Notes under the pieces: generated by a model | What the model was told of the DNA's origin: nothing | Database searches by the model: none | The model's input: the letters and a program-made list of their open reading frames with translations, nothing else | Made by a program: the position numbers and the translations under genes | DNA from: CAZKUN01 sp964555935 | GTDB taxonomy: Bacteria; Armatimonadota; Zipacnadia; Zipacnadales; VGFC01 | DNA length: 21,084 nt | NCBI GenBank assembly: GCA_964555935.1 | Contig: CAZKUN010000166.1 | Coordinates: 1-21,084, forward strand | Direction of reading: 5' to 3' | Part shown: positions 8,301 through 15,241 of the stretch, piece after piece | How the letters are laid out: each line of letters starts with the position of its first letter | Numbering within the stretch: the first letter of the stretch is position 1

Positions 8301-9257
8301 CCGGTGACGGTTGAGGCGTGGGTCAAGGCCGATGAGGGCAACGGCGTCGTGGTAGCTCGCGGCGGCGACGCGCACGGGTACGCGCTGTATCTGAAGGGCG
8401 GGAAGCCTCAGTTCGCGATTCGGGTGAGCAACGAGCGCTTCCTGGCCGCCGGCGAGAAGAACGTCGCGAAGCGATGGGTCCACCTGGTCGGCGTGCTGAC
8501 CGAGGACAGGAAACTGCTCGTGTACGTCGATGGGGAGCTTGCGGGCTCGGGCGAGGCCGCTGGCATGATAGCGGCTGACCCGGCCCAGCCGATGGAAGTC
8601 GGCGCGGATGAGGGCGGAGCAGTGGGCGACTACACATCGCCGTTCGGGCTGAAGGGCGTCATCGACGAGATCCGGGTGTACCACCGAGCCCTCGCCGCCG
8701 ACGAGATCAAGCAGCACTTCGCGGCATCAACCGGCGCGCCGAAGCAAGACACCGACCTCGTGCTGGCGTTCTCGTTCGATGACAAGGAGGCCACCGACGA
8801 GTCCGGCAACGGGAACGATGGCCTGCTGCAGAACGCCCATCCGGTTCAGGGCAAGTTCGTCGACGGGATGAGGACGCGCGGAGTGAAGAAGCGCGGCATG
8901 ACCGGGCTCCCGCTGCAGGTGACTCACGACTGGTCGCACGAGGTGCCGCTCTACGCGCGGGCGATGGTCCTCGCGTCAGGCACGCTGTTCATCGCGGGCC
9001 CGCCGGATTTGCTGGATGAGGAAGACTCGCAGAAGCACCTTCTCGACCCGGAGGTCATGGCGGCCATCAACGATCAGAATGACTCGCTCGCCGGGAAGAA
9101 GGGCGGGGTGCTGTGGGCGGTATCGCCCGAGGACGGCGAGAAGCTCGCGGAACTGCCGCTTGATTCGCCGCCGATCTTCGACGGGATGATCGTCGCCGGA
9201 GGGCGGCTGTACATGACGACCATGGACGGCAAGCTGGTCTGCTACGCGGGGCAGTGA
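5397..9257 (+). CDS. Exported methyltransferase-like / PQQ-type propeller / LamG fusion protein
   Basis: 1286 residues. Residues 1-27 form a signal peptide (hydrophobic LGVALILAALAAV, cut after SVAA). Residues about 30-140 read as a class I SAM-methyltransferase fold: HIGCGDG at 46-52 (motif I), HGLDANP near 67-73 with acidic D70, and FTRVLAPEGVAYVK at 125-138. From about 150 a PQQ-type beta-propeller follows; DVWTHYMHDATGN begins it, and repeats such as AFNGTILW, AATGETI, AANGEPLW-like and AADGELIWRF mark blades. A LamG/concanavalin-like domain occupies about 960-1110 (VTVEAWVK, RWVHLVGVL, GVIDEIRVYHRAL), followed by the start of a second LamG-like stretch (DESGNGNDG). The last 100 residues return to propeller sequence, so the lectin-like domain is inserted before the closing blade. 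The Shine-Dalgarno is weak. A similar methyltransferase-plus-propeller order is, to my recollection, found in Planctomycetota. Probable role: envelope or periplasmic carbohydrate-related scaffold; methyl transfer is doubtful outside the cytoplasm. Confidence 0.85.
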   Translation: MSTRCVWLGVALILAALAAVSAPSVAAISAEEILDETGIQGGLIVHIGCGDGTLTAELRASDSYMVHGLDANPRNVAAAREHVLAAGLYGQVAIDRIQGRQLPYIDNLVNLVVAETPGKIPASEFTRVLAPEGVAYVKRGGEWTKTVKPRPDNIDVWTHYMHDATGNAVAQDDVVAPLRHKQWVGSPRYGRHHDHMSSVSAMVTTGKRLIYVMDEGSRQSIQLPSDWKLIGRDAFNGTILWKRDIPEWHTRLWPLKSGPVQLARRLVAVGERVYVTLGLEAPLTELDAATGETIRTYEGTDGTEEIILADGILYVVIDDEDTSQEPDFAAVADVRKEANERAWRKMMRTVAAINAETGETLWRARTPVAPLTLSADAERAYLHDGEKVVCLDRANGEPLWSSEPVPIWATIRTYFAPTLVVKDDVVLFAGGENFVPHRAGDDALTAYAAATGDLLWSAPHPPSGYQSPEDVLVAGGLVWTGATTNGKMSGIHTGRDLHTGEVKVEFPPDVDTYWFHHRCYRAKATEKYLLMSRTGIEFLDIAAESWETHHWVRGACLYGIMPANGMIYTPPHPCACYLEAKQYGMNVLAPASPTRAVPREVPDKGRIERGPAYGAPVETASAESDWPTYRHDGERTGSTDAAVGTELSQAWEKKLTGRVTTAVVAEGKIIVATIDDHTVHAMDAATGDEAWSYMAGGRVDSPPTVYEGRALFGSADGYVYCVRAADGELIWRFRAAPEDRRLSAWEQIESVWPVHGNVLVQDGVIYCVAGRSMFLDGGLRLLRLDPATGAKLSETILDDKDPETGENLQVHVKGLNMTVGLPDVLSSDGKNVYLRSMPFDKEGIQKRVAYVDVKEQRGEDAHLFSPTGFLDDTWWHRTYWVYGRSMASGAGGYYQAGRVTPAGRIMVLDDENIYGFGRKPQYYKWTTPLEHHLFATSREIPEFVQPERPPGGSFIGVSNSESLDPAKKPVTVEAWVKADEGNGVVVARGGDAHGYALYLKGGKPQFAIRVSNERFLAAGEKNVAKRWVHLVGVLTEDRKLLVYVDGELAGSGEAAGMIAADPAQPMEVGADEGGAVGDYTSPFGLKGVIDEIRVYHRALAADEIKQHFAASTGAPKQDTDLVLAFSFDDKEATDESGNGNDGLLQNAHPVQGKFVDGMRTRGVKKRGMTGLPLQVTHDWSHEVPLYARAMVLASGTLFIAGPPDLLDEEDSQKHLLDPEVMAAINDQNDSLAGKKGGVLWAVSPEDGEKLAELPLDSPPIFDGMIVAGGRLYMTTMDGKLVCYAGQ

Positions 9258-9272
9258 AAGGCGACTGCGCTG

Positions 9273-11018
9273 TCACGGCCCGGCGGCCTCGCCTGGGTAG
9301 GGGTCTGACGGCCACGAGAAACCGGTGGTTGATGCCCTCGCCGACACGAGCACGAGCGCTTCGGTCAGGTTCCGCTGCCGGGCCCGCGCGCGGCCGAGGC
9401 CTCCAAGGACGGGCATTCTCGCGCCACCCGCTCGGCGCATGCTTCGGCTGGGAGAATCGAGAAGCATCCCCCCAAGGACGACAGTATCGCCTGAGGTGAC
9501 ACGCACGGTGCCCCGGGCCGTCCGGGTGGCCACCAGCGGCAGCCCGTCGCGGTCGACCGTCAACACGGTATTCGCCTGGACCCGCAATCTCAGCGTCACG
9601 TGCTCGGCATCGCCGGTCCAGGGACGGGCTCTGATGCTCGAGCCCACGTCGGTCGACTCCAGCACAACTTCCTGGCGCGGCCCGTCGCGGCTGTAGGTGC
9701 GAGCGCTGAAGGCGAAGAACTGCCTGGTGCCGAGAAACACCTCGGCCACGGTGCCGCTGAGAGTCGTGACCGTCGGGCAGATCCGCGTCCTGATGTGGCC
9801 AGCCTCCTCGAGCGCCCGCAACCTCACGTGCAGATCGTCCAGACTCGTGGGCACGATGCGGTAGCTGAGTTGCCCGGAGTCGCCACTGGTAGCGAACTCG
9901 TGCGACTTCCTGGCGAAGATCAGGCCGGAGGCAAGGTCCAGGGAGCGCGTTGTCACCTTCTCGACGACGAGGGCTGAGAGTTGAATCACCGGAGTGGGCT
10001 TGTCGATGGTCTGCAGATCAGACGCCAGTTTGTCAAGCAGCTGGGGTGGCCCCGTGGCTACCAACGCGTTACGCTCGGGGTCGATATGGACATAGCGCAG
10101 GAGGAACTCAGGCAGCAACTCGAGCGCCTCGGACGCGACGATGTGGTTGAGGCGGAACGCAGCCGTGGGCGCCGCCCAATACGAGTCGACCTCTGTAGGC
10201 AGACCCTCGGTGACGTAGTAGATCCCCCCGATGGAGCGGACGCTCAGCCCATACGTTCGCGCGATCGCGCGCATGAGCTTCTCAGGTTGCGCGCGCTCTA
10301 ACGACATGCTGGAGCGATAGTTGCTGCCGCCTCGGATGGCTATCTGCATCCCGCCCGCGTCGGCCACCGCGAGCAGGACGCGTCCCAACTCCACGTTGAG
10401 TGCCTTGACGCTGATCAGGCCATCACCGTCGGCCGTTACCCGGAGGCTGGTCCTCTCCGGGGCGACCTCTTCCTTTGTCGCCGCGGGCTCGCGATACCGG
10501 CCCGTGCGGGCGGTGATGATGATGCTGCGACCGTCTCGTGACTGCTCGATGCGGACGTTATTGCCGGTTGTGTCCCATGTCCCCATGCCGCCCCAGTTGG
10601 TGAAGCGGATGTTCTCGAGATGGGCTCGCCGGTAGAGAACGACTTCCATGTCCAGCCCGACTCCCTCGCGCGACTCGCGGGGGATCGCCATGCTAATGTG
10701 GCTGATGGGGAAGGTGCTGACGTCGATGAAGCTGCCCAACTTGGTGCGGGCGTTCATGAGTCGGAAGGGGAAGCGCTTCATGAAGCGCGGCTCGTAGTCA
10801 TTGCCCTCACGCTGCCAGAAATCGAGCCCGTTGTATCGCCCTTTGATGTGCCCGTCAGCGGTGAGGGTGACCCGAGTCGCGTTGGTGAGCGTGTCGATCT
10901 TCGAGTTGTTGATGCTGCAGTAGTTCTCCGTCTGGGGCCACGCGGAGGAACACGTCGCGGCCATCGCGGCCGCGACCAACACCATACGGAGGGGAACGGC
11001 GAAAATACCGCGACGCAT
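9273..11018 (-). CDS. Orphan secretin with STN and NolW-like domains
   Basis: 581 residues from the ATG at 11018; an upstream in-frame ATG at 11123 would bury the signal peptide, so it was rejected. Residues 1-29 form a signal peptide cut after AWPQ. Residues 40-175 are a beta-rich domain of unknown family (TNATRVTLTADG at 45-56). Residues about 190-272 resemble the STN domain (ISVKALNVELGRVLLAVADAG). Residues 287-345 resemble secretin_N/NolW (FRLNHIVASEALELL, then NALVATG). Residues 345-563 match the secretin core, with TSGDTVVLGGML at 508-519 and MPVLGGLG at 535-542. Secretins form outer-membrane gates of type II/III secretion, type IV pili and phage export. No partner gene (ATPase, pseudopilin, inner platform) lies nearby. 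It follows the LamG/TIM-barrel gene on the same strand after 110 bases and ends 15 bases from the convergent propeller gene. Confidence 0.83.
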   Translation of the reverse strand: MRRGIFAVPLRMVLVAAAMAATCSSAWPQTENYCSINNSKIDTLTNATRVTLTADGHIKGRYNGLDFWQREGNDYEPRFMKRFPFRLMNARTKLGSFIDVSTFPISHISMAIPRESREGVGLDMEVVLYRRAHLENIRFTNWGGMGTWDTTGNNVRIEQSRDGRSIIITARTGRYREPAATKEEVAPERTSLRVTADGDGLISVKALNVELGRVLLAVADAGGMQIAIRGGSNYRSSMSLERAQPEKLMRAIARTYGLSVRSIGGIYYVTEGLPTEVDSYWAAPTAAFRLNHIVASEALELLPEFLLRYVHIDPERNALVATGPPQLLDKLASDLQTIDKPTPVIQLSALVVEKVTTRSLDLASGLIFARKSHEFATSGDSGQLSYRIVPTSLDDLHVRLRALEEAGHIRTRICPTVTTLSGTVAEVFLGTRQFFAFSARTYSRDGPRQEVVLESTDVGSSIRARPWTGDAEHVTLRLRVQANTVLTVDRDGLPLVATRTARGTVRVTSGDTVVLGGMLLDSPSRSMRRAGGARMPVLGGLGRARARQRNLTEALVLVSARASTTGFSWPSDPYPGEAAGP

Positions 11019-11128
11019 CGTTGCTGGCCCGCCTCGCACGCTTCCGCCCTCAACTGTCTGACACCCAACGCCCAACGTGATGCTGTCTGTTCCTTCATCG
11101 CCGCAGACGTCTTCTCCTGCCACCAGCG

Positions 11129-13165
11129 CTATGGGGCAAGCCGCAGCAGCTTGCCCTCGCCTGGTCCGAGCGGCACGGTGGCGCCCGCGCTTCCGCCCAA
11201 GCGCTGGCCACTGCCCACATCGACCACGTTGGCGATCTGGTCGGCATGGCCGGGCTCAAACCGCAGGTCCGCGTCGACGGAAGCATCCGTGGCCTGGTTG
11301 ACGACACACAGATACGGCGTCCCGTCGGAGTGAGTGAGCGCCTGCACGTCGATGCCCTCCTGGGCCGAAGCGATCTGCACGGGGTCCCGCCGGAGTTGGA
11401 GCAGCGTGTCGGCGACCGCAGCCAGCGCCGCGTTGAGACGGCGCACCTCGTTGTAACGGTGGTCCATCGGCTGCAGGCGCTCATCGACAATCCCGCGAAG
11501 CCACTCGCCCTGGACGTCGGTCGTGGACTGGTAGAGGAAGTACATGATGCCCTTGGCGCCGTGGGCGATGCCCTCCCAAGCCATCAGGGAGACCTCGTTT
11601 GGCGCCGGGATGCCGTGGGGGCTGGATCCGCCGAAACCGAAGCACTGAGGGATGAGCCACAGTGGCGAGTCGCCCGCCGCGCGGTGCGCTCGGTCGAGCG
11701 CCGCGATGTAGCCATCCAGCACCTCGCCCTCCAGCCGATTCCAGTAGACGGGATAGATGTCCACCAGCAGCACTTCGCAGCCGACTTGGGGGAACGTCTC
11801 CTCCCAGCCCCAGTTCAGACAACTGAATCCGGGGTGCTCTGGATCGAGGGCCTGAAGAAGCTGCCGAGCCATCTTTGTGTTGGCGATGTTCTCAGGCGTC
11901 GGGGCCGGCTCGTCGACCATGTAGTAGCCGAGCGTCGCCGGGTGGTCCTTCGCGGTGTCGACGGCGTCCCGGAAGGTAGGCACGAAGTTCTCAGTCCTCA
12001 GCGATGCCGGGCTCCACAGAAGATCGTTGACCTCGTCGAGGTGCACGATCACCCCGATGTCGTTGCGCTCTGCCGCGTCGAGCACCAGGTGGCGGTGGTC
12101 GCGAGGGGTCCAATCCGCCATGATCGTATTGGTGCCCAGGCGCGCGAGGTCGGCCATGGTCCACTCGTAGTAATCGCGCGCTGCCTGCTCATCGTCGACA
12201 TGGGTCCGATTGTAGACACAGTCGTGCTCCCAGATGTACCAGGCGGCGATGGGGAACACCTCGGACATGCGGCCGAGCTGGGGACGACAATGCAGATCTC
12301 GCTCGACCGAAAGCGCGGCGCGCAACACCTCGGTCGGAGCCTCGGGACGCTCGAGCGTCATCCGGATCTCATAGTCGCCGCTCTCGGCGTCGCCTCCCGC
12401 GAACTCGGTCGTGTAGACGCCCGGCTCGACCTGCTCCGCCGGCAGGATGGGCGCCACTGCCTCGCCGTCCGCGGCGCGCAGGTCCAGCGCGACTCGGGCG
12501 GCCTCGCCCACGGTCCAGTTCACGGACACTGTGTCCAGCATCCCGTCCGGCTCCGGACAGACGACCCCGCGGTTCACGCGCAGGGAATCCACCAACTCGC
12601 CCGTGACGACAAGGCTGTCCACGAGCACGGGCGCCGCGACCGAGTATGTATCAACATAGCCAAGATGCATCGCGCGGGGGGCAATGCCGCTCGAATAGTC
12701 GTCGCGCGCCACCTCTTCCCCATCGATCTCGAGCGTGCGGCCGCGAGGGCCGTAGGTGAAGGTCAGATGACGCCACTCGCCGACTGGCCACGGCGCGCCC
12801 GTCGCTGTCAACCAGTGCCAGCCGCCGTCGTAGACGCCGTACCCCAACTCGGCCGTATCGCGATCCCAGTAGATGATGGTCGCGCCCGTCCAGGCCGCCC
12901 TGGCTCCCACATCGGTGAGCAGCATCCAGTGTAGGTCGTCCGGGTGCGGCTCAATCGCCGCGTGAGGACAGACGCGCAGTTCAATCCGGCCCGCATCTGG
13001 CATGAATTGCGGGTCCTCGTAGACTACCTGCGCCTGGCCCTCCAGCTTGAGGGCGTCGCCGCCGAAGTCGTCCCGCAATACCTCGATCTCCGCCGCGGAC
13101 GCGGTGGAGCACAGTCCAATCGCAAGTGCTAGTGCCATCATGGTGCCTGACCGTCCTCTACTCAT
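11129..13165 (-). CDS. Secreted LamG plus TIM-barrel putative glycoside hydrolase
   Basis: 678 residues. The ATG at 13165 places a standard signal peptide at the N-terminus (MMALALAIGLCSTASA, cut near residue 24); an earlier in-frame start at 13225 would put a charged 20-residue extension before it. Residues 30-190 form a LamG-type jelly roll (RIELRVCP, EWRHLTFTYGPRGRTLEIDG). Residues 205-290 are an Ig-like linker. Residues 300-570 look like a (beta/alpha)8 barrel: NTIMADW (346-352), VIVHLDEVND (372-381), YYMVDEP at 414-420 with E419, VLLVDIYPV with D469, MAWEGIAHGAKGIMYFLYQ at 528-546 with E531. E419 and E531 are candidate acid/base and nucleophile for a clan GH-A style retaining enzyme; this is inferred from position. 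A small beta domain ends the chain. I cannot name a GH family. It precedes the secretin gene and diverges from the Asp-box lipoprotein gene. Confidence 0.77.
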   Translation of the reverse strand: MSRGRSGTMMALALAIGLCSTASAAEIEVLRDDFGGDALKLEGQAQVVYEDPQFMPDAGRIELRVCPHAAIEPHPDDLHWMLLTDVGARAAWTGATIIYWDRDTAELGYGVYDGGWHWLTATGAPWPVGEWRHLTFTYGPRGRTLEIDGEEVARDDYSSGIAPRAMHLGYVDTYSVAAPVLVDSLVVTGELVDSLRVNRGVVCPEPDGMLDTVSVNWTVGEAARVALDLRAADGEAVAPILPAEQVEPGVYTTEFAGGDAESGDYEIRMTLERPEAPTEVLRAALSVERDLHCRPQLGRMSEVFPIAAWYIWEHDCVYNRTHVDDEQAARDYYEWTMADLARLGTNTIMADWTPRDHRHLVLDAAERNDIGVIVHLDEVNDLLWSPASLRTENFVPTFRDAVDTAKDHPATLGYYMVDEPAPTPENIANTKMARQLLQALDPEHPGFSCLNWGWEETFPQVGCEVLLVDIYPVYWNRLEGEVLDGYIAALDRAHRAAGDSPLWLIPQCFGFGGSSPHGIPAPNEVSLMAWEGIAHGAKGIMYFLYQSTTDVQGEWLRGIVDERLQPMDHRYNEVRRLNAALAAVADTLLQLRRDPVQIASAQEGIDVQALTHSDGTPYLCVVNQATDASVDADLRFEPGHADQIANVVDVGSGQRLGGSAGATVPLGPGEGKLLRLAP

Positions 13166-13314
13166 GGATGCGCCGCCATCTCGTTCCCCCAACGCCACCG
13201 TCGCGCCTCTCTTCCTCCGTGGCATGGCTCAAGGCGGCGCGACTGCGGGAGGACCGTCTCGCACCTGCGGTGAAGCGCCACGATGAACGGATTCCCCCGG
13301 CGAGCCATCGACAC

Positions 13315-13320
13315 GGAGGT
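13315..13320 (+). promoter_or_regulatory. Ribosome binding site fixing the lipoprotein start at 13328
   Basis: GGAGGT, 7 bases before ATG at 13328, is a near-perfect Shine-Dalgarno sequence. It rules for this start over the in-frame ATG at 13283 and puts the hydrophobic lipoprotein signal at the N-terminus. Confidence 0.8.
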
Positions 13321-13327
13321 GCGCGGA

Positions 13328-15007
13328 ATGCGTGAATCCATCAGCCTACTCATCCTGGCGGCCTGCGTGGCCGGATGCTCTCAGGCGTCAGACGCGCAAA
13401 TCGAGTGGGACCACATCTACACCCCGGAGAGGCTGCCGGCGGAATTCGGATGGGGTGCCGACGTCGGGCCGAGCAACAAGGCGGAACTCGCCGACGGAGC
13501 CTTGCGCCTCGTCGACGCCAGCTCATCCGATGGCGAACGCAACTGCTTCTCCCGCTCTTGGCCGGCCGCGCCTGACCGAGGGGCAATCATCCAGGCCGCG
13601 ATCAGGGTCGTCCAAAACACGGACCGCGCCGGGATCACCATCTTGGCTGCCGACGGTGTCCACGAAGATGGGCTGACGCTCTACCCCGATCGCATCCGCC
13701 TCCACAATGCCGACCTCGAGCACTCGATGGACACCACGGATGACTTCCACGCGTACCAGGTCCGGATAGGCGGGGTGAACATCGAGGTGTGGGTGGATGG
13801 GGAGATGGTCATCGACGGCTGGGGCAAGTTCACTGGCCCCGCGCACCAGAACCGGCGGGTGGCCGTGCTTGGGTCAATCTCCAGCAAGGCGATCAGCGAA
13901 TCCTACTGGAAGGACGTGCGGTACGTGACCTACACGATCCCGGTGGAGCGCGTCGAGGGCGCCGAGGATGTGGTCATCTACCGCAAAGAGGGAATCTACG
14001 CCTGCTTCCCTTCGCTCACGCACATGCCCGGCGGGCGCCTCTTCGCGAACTTCGGCACGCGTTCGCGCAGATCCCACATCGACAACACGGGCGGAACGGC
14101 GAGGATGATCTCCGAAGATGGAGGCTACACGTGGGAGCCGGTGGACAAGGCCCCGGATCACCCCCGCTACACGCGCGAGGATGGCACGAAGTTCGTCCCC
14201 CACGCCCGCGGGTGGGTCTATGTGGACGAGTCCGAGCTGCCGAGCATCAAGGCGCGGAACCGCCGTTGGATGAAGGCCCGCCCAGGCACGGTCGCCTATC
14301 TCGGCGACCCGCAGGTCGCCATTACCCATCCAGACGGCAAGTACGAGACGCTGACGCTCGACAGCCCTGTTCCGGGCGGGTGCATGAGCTACCACCACGC
14401 CTCATCGTTCCTGCGTAAGGGCGATCTGTGGATGACGGCGATCTACTGCGCGACCGGCACGGATGGGATGACGGGCGTCTGGGTCATCCGCTCCGAGGAC
14501 AATGCAGAGACCTGGGAAGTCGTGCACGTCGCCGGACCAGTGGGCGACAGGCACGGCTTGGGCGAGGCGGCGTTGTGCGACAACGGGCAGGGAGAGATCA
14601 TCTGCGTCATGCGCTCTGGGGAGGGCGGCAAGCACAACACCCACCAGTCATTCTCAAGCGACGGCGGGAAGACCTGGAGCGCCGCCCTGGACACGGGGAT
14701 CTGGGGCTACCCCGCGAACGTCATCCTCCTGAGCGACGGCCGGTTGCTGTGCAGCTATGGGTACCGGCGGGACGCGATGGGGATCCGCGCGGTCCTGAGT
14801 GAGGATGGCGGGCATACGTGGGACCGTCTCAACGAAATCGTAATCCGCGCCGACGGGCACGGGCATGGCGGCGACAACGGGTATCCCATCTCAGTCCAGA
14901 TGGACGACGGGCACATCTTCACCATCTACTACCTCAACGACAAGGACGACGTGACCCACGTCGCCGGCACCCACTGGACGCTGCCGCAGGGACCGGGTCA
15001 GTTCTGA
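13328..15007 (+). CDS. Lipoprotein with LamG-like domain and Asp-box (sialidase-like) propeller
   Basis: 559 residues. MRESISLLILAACVAGCS is a lipoprotein signal with lipobox VAGC (C17; LAAC at C13 is a weaker option), so the protein should be membrane-anchored. Residues 25-215 form a beta-sandwich (RAGITILAADG, YQVRIGGVNIEVWVDGEMV) of the concanavalin/LamG or DUF1080 kind. Residues 220-555 form a six-bladed BNR propeller with four Asp boxes: SEDGGYTW 262-269, SEDNAETW 389-396 (degenerate), SSDGGKTW 443-450, SEDGGHTW 491-498. Sialidases usually begin this fold with an Arg-Ile-Pro motif; here the matching place reads YACFPSL (224-230), with no arginine, so true sialidase activity is doubtful. 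More likely it is another propeller glycosidase, lyase or binding protein. It diverges from the LamG/TIM-barrel gene and ends 12 bases before a convergent small gene. Confidence 0.82.
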   Translation: MRESISLLILAACVAGCSQASDAQIEWDHIYTPERLPAEFGWGADVGPSNKAELADGALRLVDASSSDGERNCFSRSWPAAPDRGAIIQAAIRVVQNTDRAGITILAADGVHEDGLTLYPDRIRLHNADLEHSMDTTDDFHAYQVRIGGVNIEVWVDGEMVIDGWGKFTGPAHQNRRVAVLGSISSKAISESYWKDVRYVTYTIPVERVEGAEDVVIYRKEGIYACFPSLTHMPGGRLFANFGTRSRRSHIDNTGGTARMISEDGGYTWEPVDKAPDHPRYTREDGTKFVPHARGWVYVDESELPSIKARNRRWMKARPGTVAYLGDPQVAITHPDGKYETLTLDSPVPGGCMSYHHASSFLRKGDLWMTAIYCATGTDGMTGVWVIRSEDNAETWEVVHVAGPVGDRHGLGEAALCDNGQGEIICVMRSGEGGKHNTHQSFSSDGGKTWSAALDTGIWGYPANVILLSDGRLLCSYGYRRDAMGIRAVLSEDGGHTWDRLNEIVIRADGHGHGGDNGYPISVQMDDGHIFTIYYLNDKDDVTHVAGTHWTLPQGPGQF

Positions 15008-15019
15008 ACGAGTACTGCG

Positions 15020-15223
15020 TTAGAGGTACCCAAGAGCCACCACTATTCCGAAGACGACCACGATGGCCCCGACAACCTGGTAGAAGCCATGCACATTCTC
15101 GCCCCACAGCATCTTCGAGCGGGCAACCATCAGGCGATAGACCACGAAATCACTCTTCAGGCACCCGCATACCGCCATGAATAGGCCTGCTGCGACCATC
15201 AGCGTGCCCCATAGTACGTGCAT
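15020..15223 (-). CDS. Small two-helix membrane protein
   Basis: 67 residues with two hydrophobic segments, about 3-22 and 47-66, joined by a polar, basic stretch SDFVVYRLMVARSKMLWGENVHGFY (residues 24-48, quoted in parts: SDFVVYRLMVARS then KMLWGENVHGFY). This looks like a hairpin in the inner membrane. I do not recognise a named family. The start is well supported: AGGAGA (plus strand 15231-15236) lies 7 bases before the ATG. It follows the duplicated binding-protein gene on the same strand with an 18-base gap, so the two are probably co-transcribed and perhaps coupled. It converges on the Asp-box lipoprotein gene. The function is unknown; the intact frame, good ribosome site and membrane pattern argue that it is real. 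Confidence 0.72.
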   Translation of the reverse strand: MHVLWGTLMVAAGLFMAVCGCLKSDFVVYRLMVARSKMLWGENVHGFYQVVGAIVVVFGIVVALGYL

Positions 15224-15230
15224 CAGCTTC

Positions 15231-15236
15231 TCTCCT
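15231..15236 (-). promoter_or_regulatory. Ribosome binding site of the small membrane protein
   Basis: On the minus strand this reads AGGAGA, 7 bases before the ATG at 15223 and only 5 bases after the stop codon of the preceding gene (15242-15244). The layout suits translation of both frames from one message. Confidence 0.65.
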
Positions 15237-15241
15237 GTACG

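Noticed and set aside
11055..11064. TGTCTGACAC, a partial match to the paired palindromes at 5217 and 5283
   Set aside because: Only a 10-base core matches, without the outer symmetric bases or AT-rich flanks, so it is not counted as a third copy.
11246..12934. 562-residue plus-strand open frame
   Set aside because: Antisense to the LamG/TIM-barrel gene; no recognisable motif, biased to Arg, His and Val.
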